Shown here in pieces: positions 8,119 through 17,417 of a stretch of DNA of 64,000 bases. A program made the translations under genes and the position numbers. The stretch comes from Oleispira sp036960605 (GTDB taxonomy: Bacteria; Pseudomonadota; Gammaproteobacteria; Pseudomonadales; Oceanobacteraceae): positions 248,001 through 312,000 of the forward strand of contig JBALXI010000001.1 in assembly GCA_036960605.1 (NCBI GenBank). Direction: 5' to 3'. How positions within the stretch are numbered: the stretch's first letter is position 1; every line of letters begins with the position of its first letter. The notes beneath the pieces were generated by a model. The model saw nothing but the letters and a program-made list of their open reading frames with translations. It made no database searches and was not told the DNA's origin.

Positions 8119-9408
8119 TTAAATATTTTCAGCAACCCAATTCTTTTTACGCCAAAGTGCGGCATACAGAACGGAAGAGCTAATACGCTGCATGCTTTGA
8201 ATGCACCAGATGCCTAATAGGCCGTAACCGAGAATAGGGCCTACCAGGTAAGCGAGCGGTAATAACAGGCACCATTGCATGAGGAAATTAATCGCTAATA
8301 CCTTTTTACCGGCCCCAGCTCCCAATAAAGCTTGAATCAATACCATGGCAGTGACTTCAAAAATAATGCTGATACCGGTGATTTGCAGCGGTAAAGTGCC
8401 TAAAGCAATGAGATGCTCATCTTGGGTGAAAACCCTAAGGATAGAATCGGCAAAAAACGAAATTGGGAGGCCGAGCAGTAGCATTAAGAAAATCGCCAGA
8501 CGGACAACGTCCCAGCCCCATTGATAAGCATCTTCGGGGTTATTAGCGCCGAGTGAATGACTCACCAAGCTAGTGGACGCAATGCCAAGGCCGACGCTGG
8601 GTAATATTAATAACAATGCGAGGTTGATGAGGATATGCCCAATAGCTTGTTCATCACTGCCGATTAAGCCGATGATCATAAATAAAATACTAACGCCTAG
8701 AGCAAAGAAACCTTGCTGCAGAGAGTTCGGCAACGCCAATTGAATTAGGCTCTTCATCATCGCTTTACTTGGGAAGTGCAAGCTAAAGCCGTGATGACCT
8801 GCTTTCTTTAAAGTTAAAATTAAATATAAGGCAGTGCCCAGAAATAATGCCAAACAAGTCCCCATACCTGAACCAGTAGCGCCATAAGCGGGAATGGAAA
8901 GTGCGGGAATACCGAAAATCAATAGGTAGCTGAAAACGACATTAGCAACATGCATCCATAGCAAGACTTTCAAATACGATCGAGTTTCGCCAGTACCCGC
9001 CCAGTAACCCCGAAAACAGAAATTAAAGGCGACCGCAATGATCGCAAAGGTGCGCCATTCAAAATAAGGCTGGGCGATATCCAGTACATCTTGATCTGAG
9101 CTGAATAAGCCCATTAAGTTAGCACTGAAAAATAAAAAAAACAGGGTTAAAGGCAGTGCAATTAAGCTGCCGAGAATTAACCCAGCCATCAACGGTTTGC
9201 CTGCTTGATTACTTTGCTTGGCCCCCATTCGGCGCGCGACTAATGTCTGCACCGCAGCCGATAAGCCCATAACAAGAGATACGGATAAAAAGGCCGCATA
9301 GCTGCCAATACCCACCCCTGCCAGTGCATCAGAACCTAGGTGGGCGACCATGGCCGCATCCACAAGATTTATGATGCTCTGAGAAAGCATGCCCACGATA
9401 ATGGGCAA
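8119..9408 (-). CDS. MATE family multidrug/toxin efflux protein (start uncertain)
   Basis: A protein of at least 429 residues with about 12 membrane segments in two homologous halves. Family features include MLSQSIINLVDAAMVAHLG near the N-terminus, and GYWAGTGETR. MATE proteins export organic cations using a Na+ or H+ gradient. The coordinates given start at a TTG that lies inside the first membrane helix and has no ribosome site. The open frame continues upstream to a stop at 9511-9513, and the residues RLSRILTISLPIIVG there look like normal family sequence. No ATG, GTG or TTG exists in that upstream stretch, so the true start is probably ATT or ATC between 9421 and 9501. Confidence 0.88.
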   Translation of the reverse strand: MPIIVGMLSQSIINLVDAAMVAHLGSDALAGVGIGSYAAFLSVSLVMGLSAAVQTLVARRMGAKQSNQAGKPLMAGLILGSLIALPLTLFFLFFSANLMGLFSSDQDVLDIAQPYFEWRTFAIIAVAFNFCFRGYWAGTGETRSYLKVLLWMHVANVVFSYLLIFGIPALSIPAYGATGSGMGTCLALFLGTALYLILTLKKAGHHGFSLHFPSKAMMKSLIQLALPNSLQQGFFALGVSILFMIIGLIGSDEQAIGHILINLALLLILPSVGLGIASTSLVSHSLGANNPEDAYQWGWDVVRLAIFLMLLLGLPISFFADSILRVFTQDEHLIALGTLPLQITGISIIFEVTAMVLIQALLGAGAGKKVLAINFLMQWCLLLPLAYLVGPILGYGLLGIWCIQSMQRISSSVLYAALWRKKNWVAENI

Positions 9409-9531
9409 GCTGATGGTTAGAATACGAGATAAGCGAGCACTTGGTATGTTAAGTACTCGCCCTAACTTAAGGGTGAAGGCGAGGGTGTCGGAGTTGATAA
9501 TCGATAGCCGTTAAAGAATGTTAAAAAAGCG

Positions 9532-12500
9532 TTAGTAGTTCAAGTTTGGCGCTAACCAGCGCTCCATAACATGAACTTCTTCATCCTTACGGGTCGCGAT
9601 ATCTTCTACCTGATCTTTATCAATCTTACCTAAACCAAAGTATTTTGATTCAGGGTGCGAGAAATACCAGCCGCTAACAGACGCGGATGGGAACATGGCG
9701 AAGTTTTCAGTCAGCGTAATGCCAGCGTTGGCTTCTGGGTTTAATAAACGGAACAAAGCCGCTTTTTCAGTATGGTCCGGGCAAGCAGGATAGCCAGGTG
9801 CAGGACGAATACCGAGATACTTTTCTTTAATCAATTCATCGTTGGTTAAATTGGTATCATCCACATAGCCCCAAGTCTCACGACGAACAATGGCGTGCAT
9901 GCATTCAGCAAAGGCTTCTGCAAGGCGATCGGCCAAAGCCTTCATCAAGATATTATTGTAATCATCGTCTTCTTTTTTGTACTGCTCAGCCAAGGCTTCG
10001 GCTTCTAATCCAGATGTGACCGCAAACGCACCCATATAGTCATCTTTACCATCTGCGTGGTCAGCAGGTTTAGGTGCAATGAAATCGGCCAAGGAATAGT
10101 TAGGTTGTCCTGCAGGCTTATTCGCTTGTTGGCGTAGCTGATGCAGAGTTTCAAGTACTTCTGAACGGCTTTCGTCAGCATAAACTTCAATGTCATCCGT
10201 ACCTTTACGGTTAGCAGGCCAAAGACCAATCACCCCTTTACTGATGAACAGTTTATCTTTTACGATACGATCAAGCATTTCACGCGCATCTTTATAAAGT
10301 GCCGTCGCTGCTTCACCGACCACTTCATCTTCAAGAATGCGAGGGAATTTACCCGCCAGCTCCCAAGAGATAAAGAAAGGTGTCCAATCGATATAATCAA
10401 TCAGAGTTTCTAGTGGGAAGTCATCATAAACCGTGATGCCAAGCTTGTTCGGTTTAGGGGGTGTGTAATCACCAAAGCTTATCTCCGGTGCACGTGCACA
10501 TGCCGCAGGGTAGCTCAATAATGGCTTACTCTTACGGTTAGCATTACGTTTACGAACGATCTCATACTCAGCGTGAGTCTCTTCGGTAAACTTCTGCTTT
10601 AACTCTGGATTCACTAGTTTCTGAGCAACACCAACCGCACGTGAAGCATCAGCAACATAAGTAATAACATCATTATTATATTGAGGATCAATCTTCACCG
10701 CCGTGTGCGCTTTAGAAGTCGTTGCACCACCAATCAATAATGGCAGGTGGAAATTCAAACGCTGCATTTCTTTAGCAACGTGAACCATTTCATCCAGCGA
10801 TGGCGTGATTAAGCCCGATAGACCAATAATGTCGCAGTTTTCTTCTTTCGCGGTTTTAAGAATCTTTTCAGCAGAAACCATGACACCCAGATCAACAACT
10901 TCAAAGTTATTACATTGAAGTACAACGCCAACGATATTCTTACCGATATCGTGAACATCGCCTTTCACGGTCGCCATTAAAATCTTGCCTTGGCTGAGTG
11001 ATTTCCCTTCTTTTTCATCTTCGATAAACGGTAATAAATAGGCAACCGCTTGCTTCATTACACGGGCGCTTTTCACAACCTGAGGTAAGAACATCTTACC
11101 TTCACCAAATAAATCACCCACTACGTTCATACCGTCCATTAATGGACCTTCAATCACCTGAATAGGGCGATCAAATAAGTGGCGTGCTTCTTCAGTATCT
11201 TCAACAACAAAGGTATTAATACCTTTCACCAAGGCATGGCTTAAACGCTGTGCTACTGGCAGGTTGCGCCATTCTTGAGTTTCTACTTCTTGAACGCTGC
11301 CATCACCACGATATTTTTCAGCGATTTCTAATAAGCGATCAGTACCATCACTGCGTCTGTTTAGAATCACATCTTCAACGCGTTCTTTTAGCTCAGCCGG
11401 CAGATCATCATAAACCGCCAGCTGGCCAGCGTTTACGATGCCCATGCTCATGCCGTTTTTAATAGCGTGATAGAGGAATACCGAGTGAATCGCTTCACGC
11501 ACAGGGTCATTACCGCGGAATGAAAACGATACGTTACTCACACCACCTGAGATCAATGCGTGTGGTAGGTTGGCTGTAATGAACTTACACGATTCAATAA
11601 AATCTACCGCGTAGTTATTGTGCTCATCAATACCCGTCGCAACCGCAAAAATGTTGGGATCGAATATGATGTCTTGTGGTAAGAAACCGACTTCATCGAC
11701 CAGAATACGATAAGACTCCGCGCAGATTTCGTTCTTACGCTTCTCAGTATCGGCTTGACCCAATTCATCAAACGCCATCACAACAACCGCGGCGCCATAG
11801 CGCATGCAGATTTTCGCGCGCTCGACGAACTCTTCTTTGCCTTCTTTTAAGCTGATCGAGTTAACAATCGCCTTACCTTGAATGCACTTAAGGCCAGATT
11901 CGATGATTTCCCACTTAGAGGAATCAACCATGATTGGCACACGAGAGATGTCTGGCTCAGAAGCAATTAGGTTCAAATAACGAACCATGGCTTCTTCTGA
12001 CTCCAACATGCCTTCATCCATGTTGATATCGATCACCTGGGCGCCGTTTTCAACTTGAACGCGAGCGACATCGAGCGCTTCTTCGAATTTATCTTCTTTA
12101 ATTAAACGCTTAAACTTGGCAGAACCGGTAACGTTGGCACGTTCACCCACGTTAACGAACAGTGATTCGCTATTAATTGTGAAAGGCTCAAGACCGGCAA
12201 GACGACAGGCAACTTCGATTTCTGGAATCTGACGCGGTGCGTGCTTGTGTACTTGTTCAGCAATCGCGGCAATGTGCTCTGGCGTAGTACCACAGCAACC
12301 ACCAATAATGTTTAAGAAGCCACTTTCAGCGAATTCACCAACGATCGCCGCAGTTTGCTCTGGGGTTTCGTCGTATTCACCAAACTCGTTTGGCAGACCC
12401 GCATTTGGGTGTGCAGAAACGTAGCAATTTGCTTTTCTCGACAATTCTTCAATGTGTGGGCGTAATTCATCAGCCCCTAAAGCACAGTTGAAGCCAACCG

Positions 12501-13227
12501 ATAACGGCTTAGCGTGAATCACTGAGTTTAAGAAGGCTTCAGCAGTCTGGCCAGAAAGAGTACGGCCACTAGCGTCGGTAATGGTGCCCGATATCATAAT
12601 CGGCAGCTCATACCCTAGTTCTTCAAATACACCTTGTACGGCATAAATAGCCGCTTTAGCGTTCAGCGTATCAAATACAGTTTCGATCAGAATAATATCT
12701 GATCCACCTTTAATTAAGCCGTGAGTCGCTTCAACATACTCACTCACTAGGCCATCAAAGGTAATGTTACGAAAGCTTGGGTCGTTCACATCAGGAGAAA
12801 TAGACGCTGTTTTACTAGTCGGCCCTAAAACACCGGCAACAAAACGCGTAATGCCGGTTTCAGCAGCAACTTCATCACAAATATCACGTGCAACTTGAGC
12901 GGCCACTTCATTCAGCTCAGGAACAAGATATTCCAAATCGTAATCGGCTTGAGATACGCGGGTTGAATTGAACGTATTGGTTTCAATAATATCAGCGCCA
13001 GCATCAAGATAGGCTTTATGAATACCCTTGATGATATCGGGTTGAGTCAGAACCAAAAGGTCGTTATTGCCTTTGATCTCTTGCTCTAAATCGGCAAAGC
13101 GACCGCCACGGTAGTCTGCTTCTTCTAGCTGGTGCGCCTGAATTAAGGTGCCCATACCGCCATCGAGTATAAGGGCGCGGGTTTTCAGGGTGCTATGAAG
13201 TATTTCTAAACGCTTTTGACGATCCAT
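9532..13227 (-). CDS. metH: MetH, cobalamin-dependent methionine synthase
   Basis: A 1231-residue four-module enzyme transferring methyl from 5-methyltetrahydrofolate to homocysteine through methylcobalamin. The modules in order are: the homocysteine-binding barrel with its zinc ligands (FNCALGADEL and GGCCGTTPEHI); the pterin-binding domain (NVGERANVTGSAKF); the cobalamin domain with the lower-ligand motif GDVHDIGKNIVGVV; and the C-terminal SAM-binding activation domain (APGYPACPDHTEK). Length and order match E. coli MetH (1227). I prefer the ATG at 13227 over a GTG five codons upstream because only the former has a purine-rich site (GTAGAG). No cobalamin riboswitch is visible upstream. The MATE gene follows. 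Confidence 0.97.
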   Translation of the reverse strand: MDRQKRLEILHSTLKTRALILDGGMGTLIQAHQLEEADYRGGRFADLEQEIKGNNDLLVLTQPDIIKGIHKAYLDAGADIIETNTFNSTRVSQADYDLEYLVPELNEVAAQVARDICDEVAAETGITRFVAGVLGPTSKTASISPDVNDPSFRNITFDGLVSEYVEATHGLIKGGSDIILIETVFDTLNAKAAIYAVQGVFEELGYELPIMISGTITDASGRTLSGQTAEAFLNSVIHAKPLSVGFNCALGADELRPHIEELSRKANCYVSAHPNAGLPNEFGEYDETPEQTAAIVGEFAESGFLNIIGGCCGTTPEHIAAIAEQVHKHAPRQIPEIEVACRLAGLEPFTINSESLFVNVGERANVTGSAKFKRLIKEDKFEEALDVARVQVENGAQVIDINMDEGMLESEEAMVRYLNLIASEPDISRVPIMVDSSKWEIIESGLKCIQGKAIVNSISLKEGKEEFVERAKICMRYGAAVVVMAFDELGQADTEKRKNEICAESYRILVDEVGFLPQDIIFDPNIFAVATGIDEHNNYAVDFIESCKFITANLPHALISGGVSNVSFSFRGNDPVREAIHSVFLYHAIKNGMSMGIVNAGQLAVYDDLPAELKERVEDVILNRRSDGTDRLLEIAEKYRGDGSVQEVETQEWRNLPVAQRLSHALVKGINTFVVEDTEEARHLFDRPIQVIEGPLMDGMNVVGDLFGEGKMFLPQVVKSARVMKQAVAYLLPFIEDEKEGKSLSQGKILMATVKGDVHDIGKNIVGVVLQCNNFEVVDLGVMVSAEKILKTAKEENCDIIGLSGLITPSLDEMVHVAKEMQRLNFHLPLLIGGATTSKAHTAVKIDPQYNNDVITYVADASRAVGVAQKLVNPELKQKFTEETHAEYEIVRKRNANRKSKPLLSYPAACARAPEISFGDYTPPKPNKLGITVYDDFPLETLIDYIDWTPFFISWELAGKFPRILEDEVVGEAATALYKDAREMLDRIVKDKLFISKGVIGLWPANRKGTDDIEVYADESRSEVLETLHQLRQQANKPAGQPNYSLADFIAPKPADHADGKDDYMGAFAVTSGLEAEALAEQYKKEDDDYNNILMKALADRLAEAFAECMHAIVRRETWGYVDDTNLTNDELIKEKYLGIRPAPGYPACPDHTEKAALFRLLNPEANAGITLTENFAMFPSASVSGWYFSHPESKYFGLGKIDKDQVEDIATRKDEEVHVMERWLAPNLNY

Positions 13228-13567
13228 TTGATTCTCTACCACTGCTATTAATTACTAGCTAAAAAATGACACTAGATTATAAATTTAGGGCGCGAATTTT
13301 ATCAGAAGTCGAGCCTTTTGTCTTAGCTTGAAAGGTAGAAACGGTCGCTAATACTGAGAATATAGTTAGATTGTTCAGATAAGGCGACTGATGATGAAGT
13401 TAGCTCATTAGGGTTATGAAAATGTTGCAGCTTGCCTAGCGGATATGGGTTGTAAAGAAGGCCAAGGGTTAAACCTGAGTAAAATTGTCAACTATTGCCG
13501 TTAATAAATGTGCGTTGTAAGATAAAAAGGATACAATGCGCGCATATAGCATTTGAAGGTAACCGAA
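13228..13567. other. Divergent intergenic region between metH and nfuA
   Basis: About 340 bases with divergent promoters expected. For nfuA, a sigma70-like pair TTGCCG (13495-13500), a 17-base spacer and TAAGAT (13518-13523) is visible. I see no cobalamin-riboswitch-like block, no SAM riboswitch and no open frame of note. Confidence 0.4.
13495..13523 (+). promoter_or_regulatory. Possible sigma70 promoter of nfuA
   Basis: TTGCCG and TAAGAT are separated by 17 bases, 45 bases ahead of the nfuA ATG. This matches four of six bases at each element. It has no experimental support and there is a competing TACAAT at 13532-13537. Confidence 0.35.
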
Positions 13568-14158
13568 ATGACGCAATACATAGAGATAACTCCCTCCGCA
13601 GAAGAATACTTGGCTGAGCTGTTAGAGAAGCAAAACGTTGAAGGTATGGCTGTGCGCATCTTTATTACTCAGCCTGGAACGAAATACGCTGAAACCTGTT
13701 TAGCTTATTGCCGCCCAGAAGAAATTAACGTCAATGATGTGCTCCAAGCCATGGACAAGTTACGCGTCTATGTTGATGTAATGAGTACTGCGTATTTAGA
13801 AGAAGCCATCATCGATTTTGCCAAAGATCGCATGGGTGGTCAGCTGACGATTAAAGCGCCAAACGCTAAAATGCCTAAAGTAAATGCTGATAGCCCGCTT
13901 AACGAGCGCATCAACTATTTGCTATATACTGAAATTAATCCAGGTCTTGCATCCCACGGTGGTGAAGTAAGCTTGGTTGAAATTACGGCTGAAATGATCG
14001 CTGTTTTGAAGTTCGGCGGTGGTTGTCAGGGTTGTAGTGCTGTTGAAATGACCCTTAAAGAAGGCGTTGAAACGACCTTGCTGGCTAAAATTCCAGAATT
14101 GACAGGGGTTAAAGATGATACTGACCATACTGTTACGGAAAATGCTTACTTTAAATAA
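13568..14158 (+). CDS. nfuA: NfuA, Fe-S cluster carrier protein
   Basis: A 196-residue scaffold/carrier that delivers [4Fe-4S] clusters to target proteins, particularly under oxidative stress or iron limitation. The N-terminal half is a degenerate A-type (IscA-like) domain, and the C-terminal half is a Nfu domain with the cluster-ligating GGGCQGCSAVEM (Cys153 and Cys156). Size matches E. coli NfuA (191). The ATG at 13568 is preceded by GAAGGT; an in-frame TTG 15 bases earlier lies on top of that ribosome site and is rejected. The terminator at 14168-14197 follows. Confidence 0.96.
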   Translation: MTQYIEITPSAEEYLAELLEKQNVEGMAVRIFITQPGTKYAETCLAYCRPEEINVNDVLQAMDKLRVYVDVMSTAYLEEAIIDFAKDRMGGQLTIKAPNAKMPKVNADSPLNERINYLLYTEINPGLASHGGEVSLVEITAEMIAVLKFGGGCQGCSAVEMTLKEGVETTLLAKIPELTGVKDDTDHTVTENAYFK

Positions 14159-14167
14159 AGTGTGTAA

Positions 14168-14197
14168 AAATAAAACCCGATAATTCGGGTTTTATTT
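14168..14197. terminator. Rho-independent terminator after nfuA
   Basis: A 13-bp stem (14168-14180 with 14185-14197, AAATAAAACCCGA and complement), a 4-base loop and a T-rich 3' arm, ten bases after the nfuA stop. Confidence 0.85.
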
Positions 14198-14290
14198 AAT
14201 ATGTTATGGAACGAATGGTTCATAACTCGGTCAGATTCAATGAAGCTGATTCGGAAAGGTTAATTGATGGCATTTTTGGGTGGAGGCTGA

Positions 14291-14869
14291 ATGGCAAGAC
14301 CGCAAGTATTTAATCAGCAGCAGGTAATGGCAAAGGCCGTTGAGTGCTTTTGGTTGAAAGGCTACAGCGAAACGTCGTTAGCAGATTTGTTGACTGCGAT
14401 GGGCATAAGCCGAAGTACTTTTTATAATAACTTCGGTGATAAGCGGCAATTATTTCGTCTGTGTTTGCAGGCTTATGGTCAGCAGACCCAGCACATAATT
14501 GCGATGACATTGCTGAGTAATAAATTTTCTGGCCTGGAATCAATACGACAATTCTTACATTTGGTGCTGTTAGCGCCGACGGAAGAGTTCTCGTCGAGGG
14601 GCTGTTTGTTGGTAAATACTTTAGCGGAGACCGCGAGAGTAGATGATGAACTTAACCAGCTGGCGAAACAGCTAATGCAGTCTGTAAAATTAGCCTTTAT
14701 TCAACAGTTACAGAAAGAGTTTGATCAAGCCGCAAGCATTCGACATGGCGAATGGCTGTTTACTCAGTTATTAGGGTGGCGTTTGCAGACGCAGTTGGGT
14801 ATAGCTAAAAACATTCTCGAAGAACAGATAGATTGGTCACTTCTTCAACTAAAGCAACCAATGAAATAA
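14291..14869 (+). CDS. TetR/AcrR family transcriptional regulator
   Basis: A 192-residue regulator. The N-terminal TetR helix-turn-helix spans about residues 8-55, with the typical SLADLLTAMGISRSTFYNNFGDK recognition region. The C-terminal helical ligand domain contains a cysteine in SSRGCLLVNTLAE, a motif common in the TetR subgroup that controls oxidoreductases. GGAGG lies four bases before the ATG. The next gene, a membrane peroxiredoxin-like protein, starts 30 bases downstream, so the two form an operon and that gene is the likely target. The inducer is unknown. Confidence 0.92.
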   Translation: MARPQVFNQQQVMAKAVECFWLKGYSETSLADLLTAMGISRSTFYNNFGDKRQLFRLCLQAYGQQTQHIIAMTLLSNKFSGLESIRQFLHLVLLAPTEEFSSRGCLLVNTLAETARVDDELNQLAKQLMQSVKLAFIQQLQKEFDQAASIRHGEWLFTQLLGWRLQTQLGIAKNILEEQIDWSLLQLKQPMK

Positions 14870-14899
14870 ATAATAAAAGCAATTAAATAAGGACGGAAC

Positions 14900-15754
14900 A
14901 TGTTACTAAAATCATTTTTCATCGGCGGCTATCCCGTGGTCGCTCTCGGTTTATTAGTATTACCTTTTATGACCGCATTACCCTTGCCGAATTGGCTACT
15001 AGCATTGAGTATTATTGCTGGCCTGCCATTTCCATTGTTTATTGGTAATCTTTTTCTATATCGCACAGCCCGCACCAGTGAAAATCTGAATTTTCTATTT
15101 ATCGTGCCTATCGTTATGCTGTCGCTGGCTATTGCCGGGATTGTTTTTAGCGCTACGACATTCTCCAATGCTCTATTTCCTTTAGTGACAATGTTAACCG
15201 CAGTAGTGGGCAATCTGGTATACGTTTTTTGGTATAGCCGTTTTGGTCGCGAAAAGAACACATTGTTAGAGGTGGGGAAGCCCTTACCAGAGTTTTCACT
15301 AAAGGATGCCGCAGGTAATATTGTTAGCTCAAAAGAAATGGGCAGTCAGGCCAGTTTGATTATGTTCTATCGGGGTAATTGGTGCCCACTTTGTATGGCG
15401 CAAATTAAAGAAGTCGCGGCGCAGTATCGAGAGTTGGAAGCACGAGGCATTAAAATTTATATGGTGAGTCCGCAATCAGAAGGGCATACCGATAGTTTAG
15501 CTAAACGTTTTGATGTGAATATGAATTTCTTGATCGACGAAAATAATCAGGCGGCTGATGCGTTACAGATTAAAGCTGAGAATGGTTTGCCAATGGGCTT
15601 GCAGGCTTTGGGTTACGATAGTGATACGGTGATGCCTACGGTGGTGATGACGAATGACAAGGGTGTAATAATCTTTGCAGACTTGACTGATAATTATCGA
15701 GTGCGCCCTGAGCCTGAAGATTTTCTTAAGGTGTTTGATGCGCAGGTAGCGTAA
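14900..15754 (+). CDS. Membrane-anchored peroxiredoxin-like (AhpC/TSA) protein
   Basis: A 284-residue fusion. The first about 115 residues hold four hydrophobic helices, and the rest is a thioredoxin-fold redoxin domain (FSLKDAAGN to the end). The active-site segment is FYRGNWCPLCMAQIKE, a CxxC that follows the usual RG(N/S)WCPxC form of the peroxiredoxin-like family. It probably reduces peroxides or exchanges disulfides at the inner membrane. The side of the membrane is not certain. It is cotranscribed with the TetR gene upstream and converges on the DAHP synthase gene. Confidence 0.85.
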   Translation: MLLKSFFIGGYPVVALGLLVLPFMTALPLPNWLLALSIIAGLPFPLFIGNLFLYRTARTSENLNFLFIVPIVMLSLAIAGIVFSATTFSNALFPLVTMLTAVVGNLVYVFWYSRFGREKNTLLEVGKPLPEFSLKDAAGNIVSSKEMGSQASLIMFYRGNWCPLCMAQIKEVAAQYRELEARGIKIYMVSPQSEGHTDSLAKRFDVNMNFLIDENNQAADALQIKAENGLPMGLQALGYDSDTVMPTVVMTNDKGVIIFADLTDNYRVRPEPEDFLKVFDAQVA

Positions 15755-15764
15755 AAGACATTTT

Positions 15765-15801
15765 ACCACAGAGGACACAGAGCGCTGCGCTACACGGAGA
15801 A
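15765..15801 (+). repeat. CACAGAG intergenic repeat, copy 1
   Basis: The element reads ACCACAGAGGACACAGAG, then CGCTGCGCT, then ACACGGAGAA. It is the first of five related copies in the window (others at 20117, 20255, 22017, 22081). It lies between convergent genes and just ahead of the hairpin terminator at 15832. Confidence 0.8.
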
Positions 15802-15831
15802 GGGCAAAAGAAAGAAGGAAAGAAAAAATAG

Positions 15832-15866
15832 AAAAGCCGAATTAACTGTTAGTTAATTCGGCTTTT
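15832..15866. terminator. Bidirectional rho-independent terminator
   Basis: A perfect 16-bp stem (15832-15847 with 15851-15866) and a 3-base loop, with A4/T4-5 flanks on both sides. It lies between the convergent peroxiredoxin and DAHP synthase genes. Confidence 0.9.
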
Positions 15867-15901
15867 TGTGTTCAAGCGATATCATTTATAAAGATCGAAG
15901 A

Positions 15902-16969
15902 TTAGCGCTTTGGTAATACGTCTTTTAGCTTTTTGTGCATGCTGCGGATTGACTCTTCAGTCGTGGCCCAGCTAATGCAAGCATCGGTTACTGATTGGCC
16001 GTATGTCATGTCAGCTAGATTTTCGCTGATATCTTGGCGACCAAATTCAATATTAGATTCGATCATTAAACCAATAATTGACTTGTTGCCTTCCAATATT
16101 TGGTTGGTGGCATTTTCCATAACCAATGGCTGAATAGCGGCATCTTTGCTTGAGTTCTCGTGAGAGCAATCAATCATGATGTTCTGTGCAAGGTTTGCTT
16201 TTTCTAGCGCTTGTTCACACTGAGCTACGTTGACAGAATCATAGTTTGGCTTACCGCCACCACCGCGCAATACGATGTGACCATATTGATTGCCGGCAGT
16301 TTCAACGATAGAAACTTGGCCAGTTTGGTTAATACCTAAAAAGCGGTGGGGATTTGCAACAGACTTAAGTGCGTTCGTTGCAACTGTTAAACTACCGTCA
16401 GTACCGTTCTTGAAACCGACAGCGGAAGAAAGGCCAGAAGCCATTTCGCGGTGAGTTTGAGATTCTGTAGTACGTGCACCAATAGCAGACCAAGAAATCA
16501 GATCTTGTAAATACTGAGGAGAAATTGGATCTAACGCTTCTGTCGATAGCGGTAAGCCAGCAGCGGCAAGATCAATCAATAACTGGCGAGAAATTTTCAA
16601 GCCATCTTCGATCTTGAAAGAATCATTCAAATAAGGATCGTTAATTAAGCCTTTCCAGCCTACCGTTGTACGAGGCTTTTCGAAATAAACACGCATAACA
16701 ATACAAAGCGTATCTTTAACTTCTTCAGCTAGGCCTTTTAAGCGCTCAGCATAATCCTTCGCGGCGTCGACATCATGAATAGAACAAGGGCCAACGACTA
16801 AGAAGATACGGTGATCTTTACGGTCTAAAATATCACGAATTTCTTGGCGGCCACTTTGAATACTTTTAACAACTTCAGTGCTCAGAGGTAGCAGAGCTTT
16901 TAACTGATCGGGAGTAATTAGTGTCTCAATGGAGCTAATGTTGAGGTCTTCAACACGGTTATCAGTCAT
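15902..16969 (-). CDS. aroH: 3-deoxy-7-phosphoheptulonate synthase, AroH-like
   Basis: A 355-residue class I DAHP synthase joining phosphoenolpyruvate and erythrose-4-phosphate at the entry to aromatic biosynthesis. Family motifs include VGPCSIHD, KPRTTVGWKGLINDP, GARTTESQTHREMASGL and GFKNGTDGSL. The wording LSTEALDPISPQYL, RFLGINQTGQV and MIDCSHENSSKD is closer to the tryptophan-sensitive E. coli AroH than to AroF or AroG, as I remember those sequences. Tryptophan control is therefore inferred, not shown. It is monocistronic, with a terminator at 15832-15866. No TrpR-like operator is obvious upstream. Confidence 0.93.
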   Translation of the reverse strand: MTDNRVEDLNISSIETLITPDQLKALLPLSTEVVKSIQSGRQEIRDILDRKDHRIFLVVGPCSIHDVDAAKDYAERLKGLAEEVKDTLCIVMRVYFEKPRTTVGWKGLINDPYLNDSFKIEDGLKISRQLLIDLAAAGLPLSTEALDPISPQYLQDLISWSAIGARTTESQTHREMASGLSSAVGFKNGTDGSLTVATNALKSVANPHRFLGINQTGQVSIVETAGNQYGHIVLRGGGGKPNYDSVNVAQCEQALEKANLAQNIMIDCSHENSSKDAAIQPLVMENATNQILEGNKSIIGLMIESNIEFGRQDISENLADMTYGQSVTDACISWATTEESIRSMHKKLKDVLPKR

Positions 16970-17145
16970 CTTATGTCCTATAAAGCGGTTTAAACGATGT
17001 TAAGAAATGTTATCACCAGATTATGACAAATGATCACGATAATGGACACGGTTATCTCTCTATTAATGCAGGTAAACATCAAGATTCGGCAATTTTTTAT
17101 TATATTTATCTTTTTTTAATCTTTTAAAATATGTTTTTAACGATG

Positions 17146-17177
17146 AAGCAGAGCGAACGAGCTTGTAAGCTCTGCTT
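17146..17177. terminator. Possible hairpin terminator after the small HTH gene
   Basis: AAGCAGAGC (17146-17154) pairs with GCTCTGCTT (17169-17177) across a 14-base loop. It lies 28 bases beyond the minus-strand stop at 17205. The loop is long and the T-tract on the minus strand is weak, so confidence is low. Confidence 0.3.
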
Positions 17178-17204
17178 TTAATGAGGGGATATAACGCCTG
17201 GTGG

Positions 17205-17417
17205 CTAAAGTTTCGCTTGGATAGCTTTAAATTTTTCAATCTCAGAAGTTAAAAATTGCCATTTATTATTCTCTTGCTTGCCATTTAGCAAGCCTTCTCT
17301 AGCGTAACGCTTAATTGTGACAGGCTTCAAATTGAGGACATCGGCCACTGTTTCGACAGTAAGCCATTCATCATTACTATTTTCGTTGCTCATTTCATTT
17401 CCCATCTCGTTACCCAT
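17205..17417 (-). CDS. Small excisionase/MerR-like helix-turn-helix protein
   Basis: A 70-residue protein. Residues 18-66 form an excisionase-type winged helix (EWLTVETVADVLNLKPVTIK then RYAREGLLNGK and WQFLTSEIEKF). The N-terminus consists of short repeats, MGNE-MGNE-MSNE-NSNDE. The ribosome site is the full consensus AAGGAGGT six bases upstream, the strongest in the window, so the start is certain and expression is probably high. No integrase, prophage or plasmid gene is nearby, so it is more likely a stand-alone regulator. It is divergent from the universal stress protein gene. Confidence 0.85.
   Translation of the reverse strand: MGNEMGNEMSNENSNDEWLTVETVADVLNLKPVTIKRYAREGLLNGKQENNKWQFLTSEIEKFKAIQAKL

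Noticed and set aside
13228..13242. metH start at the GTG five codons upstream
   Set aside because: There is no ribosome site before the GTG, while the ATG at 13227 has one and yields the usual MetH N-terminus.
13228..13567. Cobalamin or SAM riboswitch upstream of metH
   Set aside because: No conserved B12-box-like block or characteristic paired regions were found on the minus strand.
17205..17417. Prophage excisionase
   Set aside because: There is no integrase, attachment repeat or phage gene in the surroundings; the fold alone does not imply phage origin.
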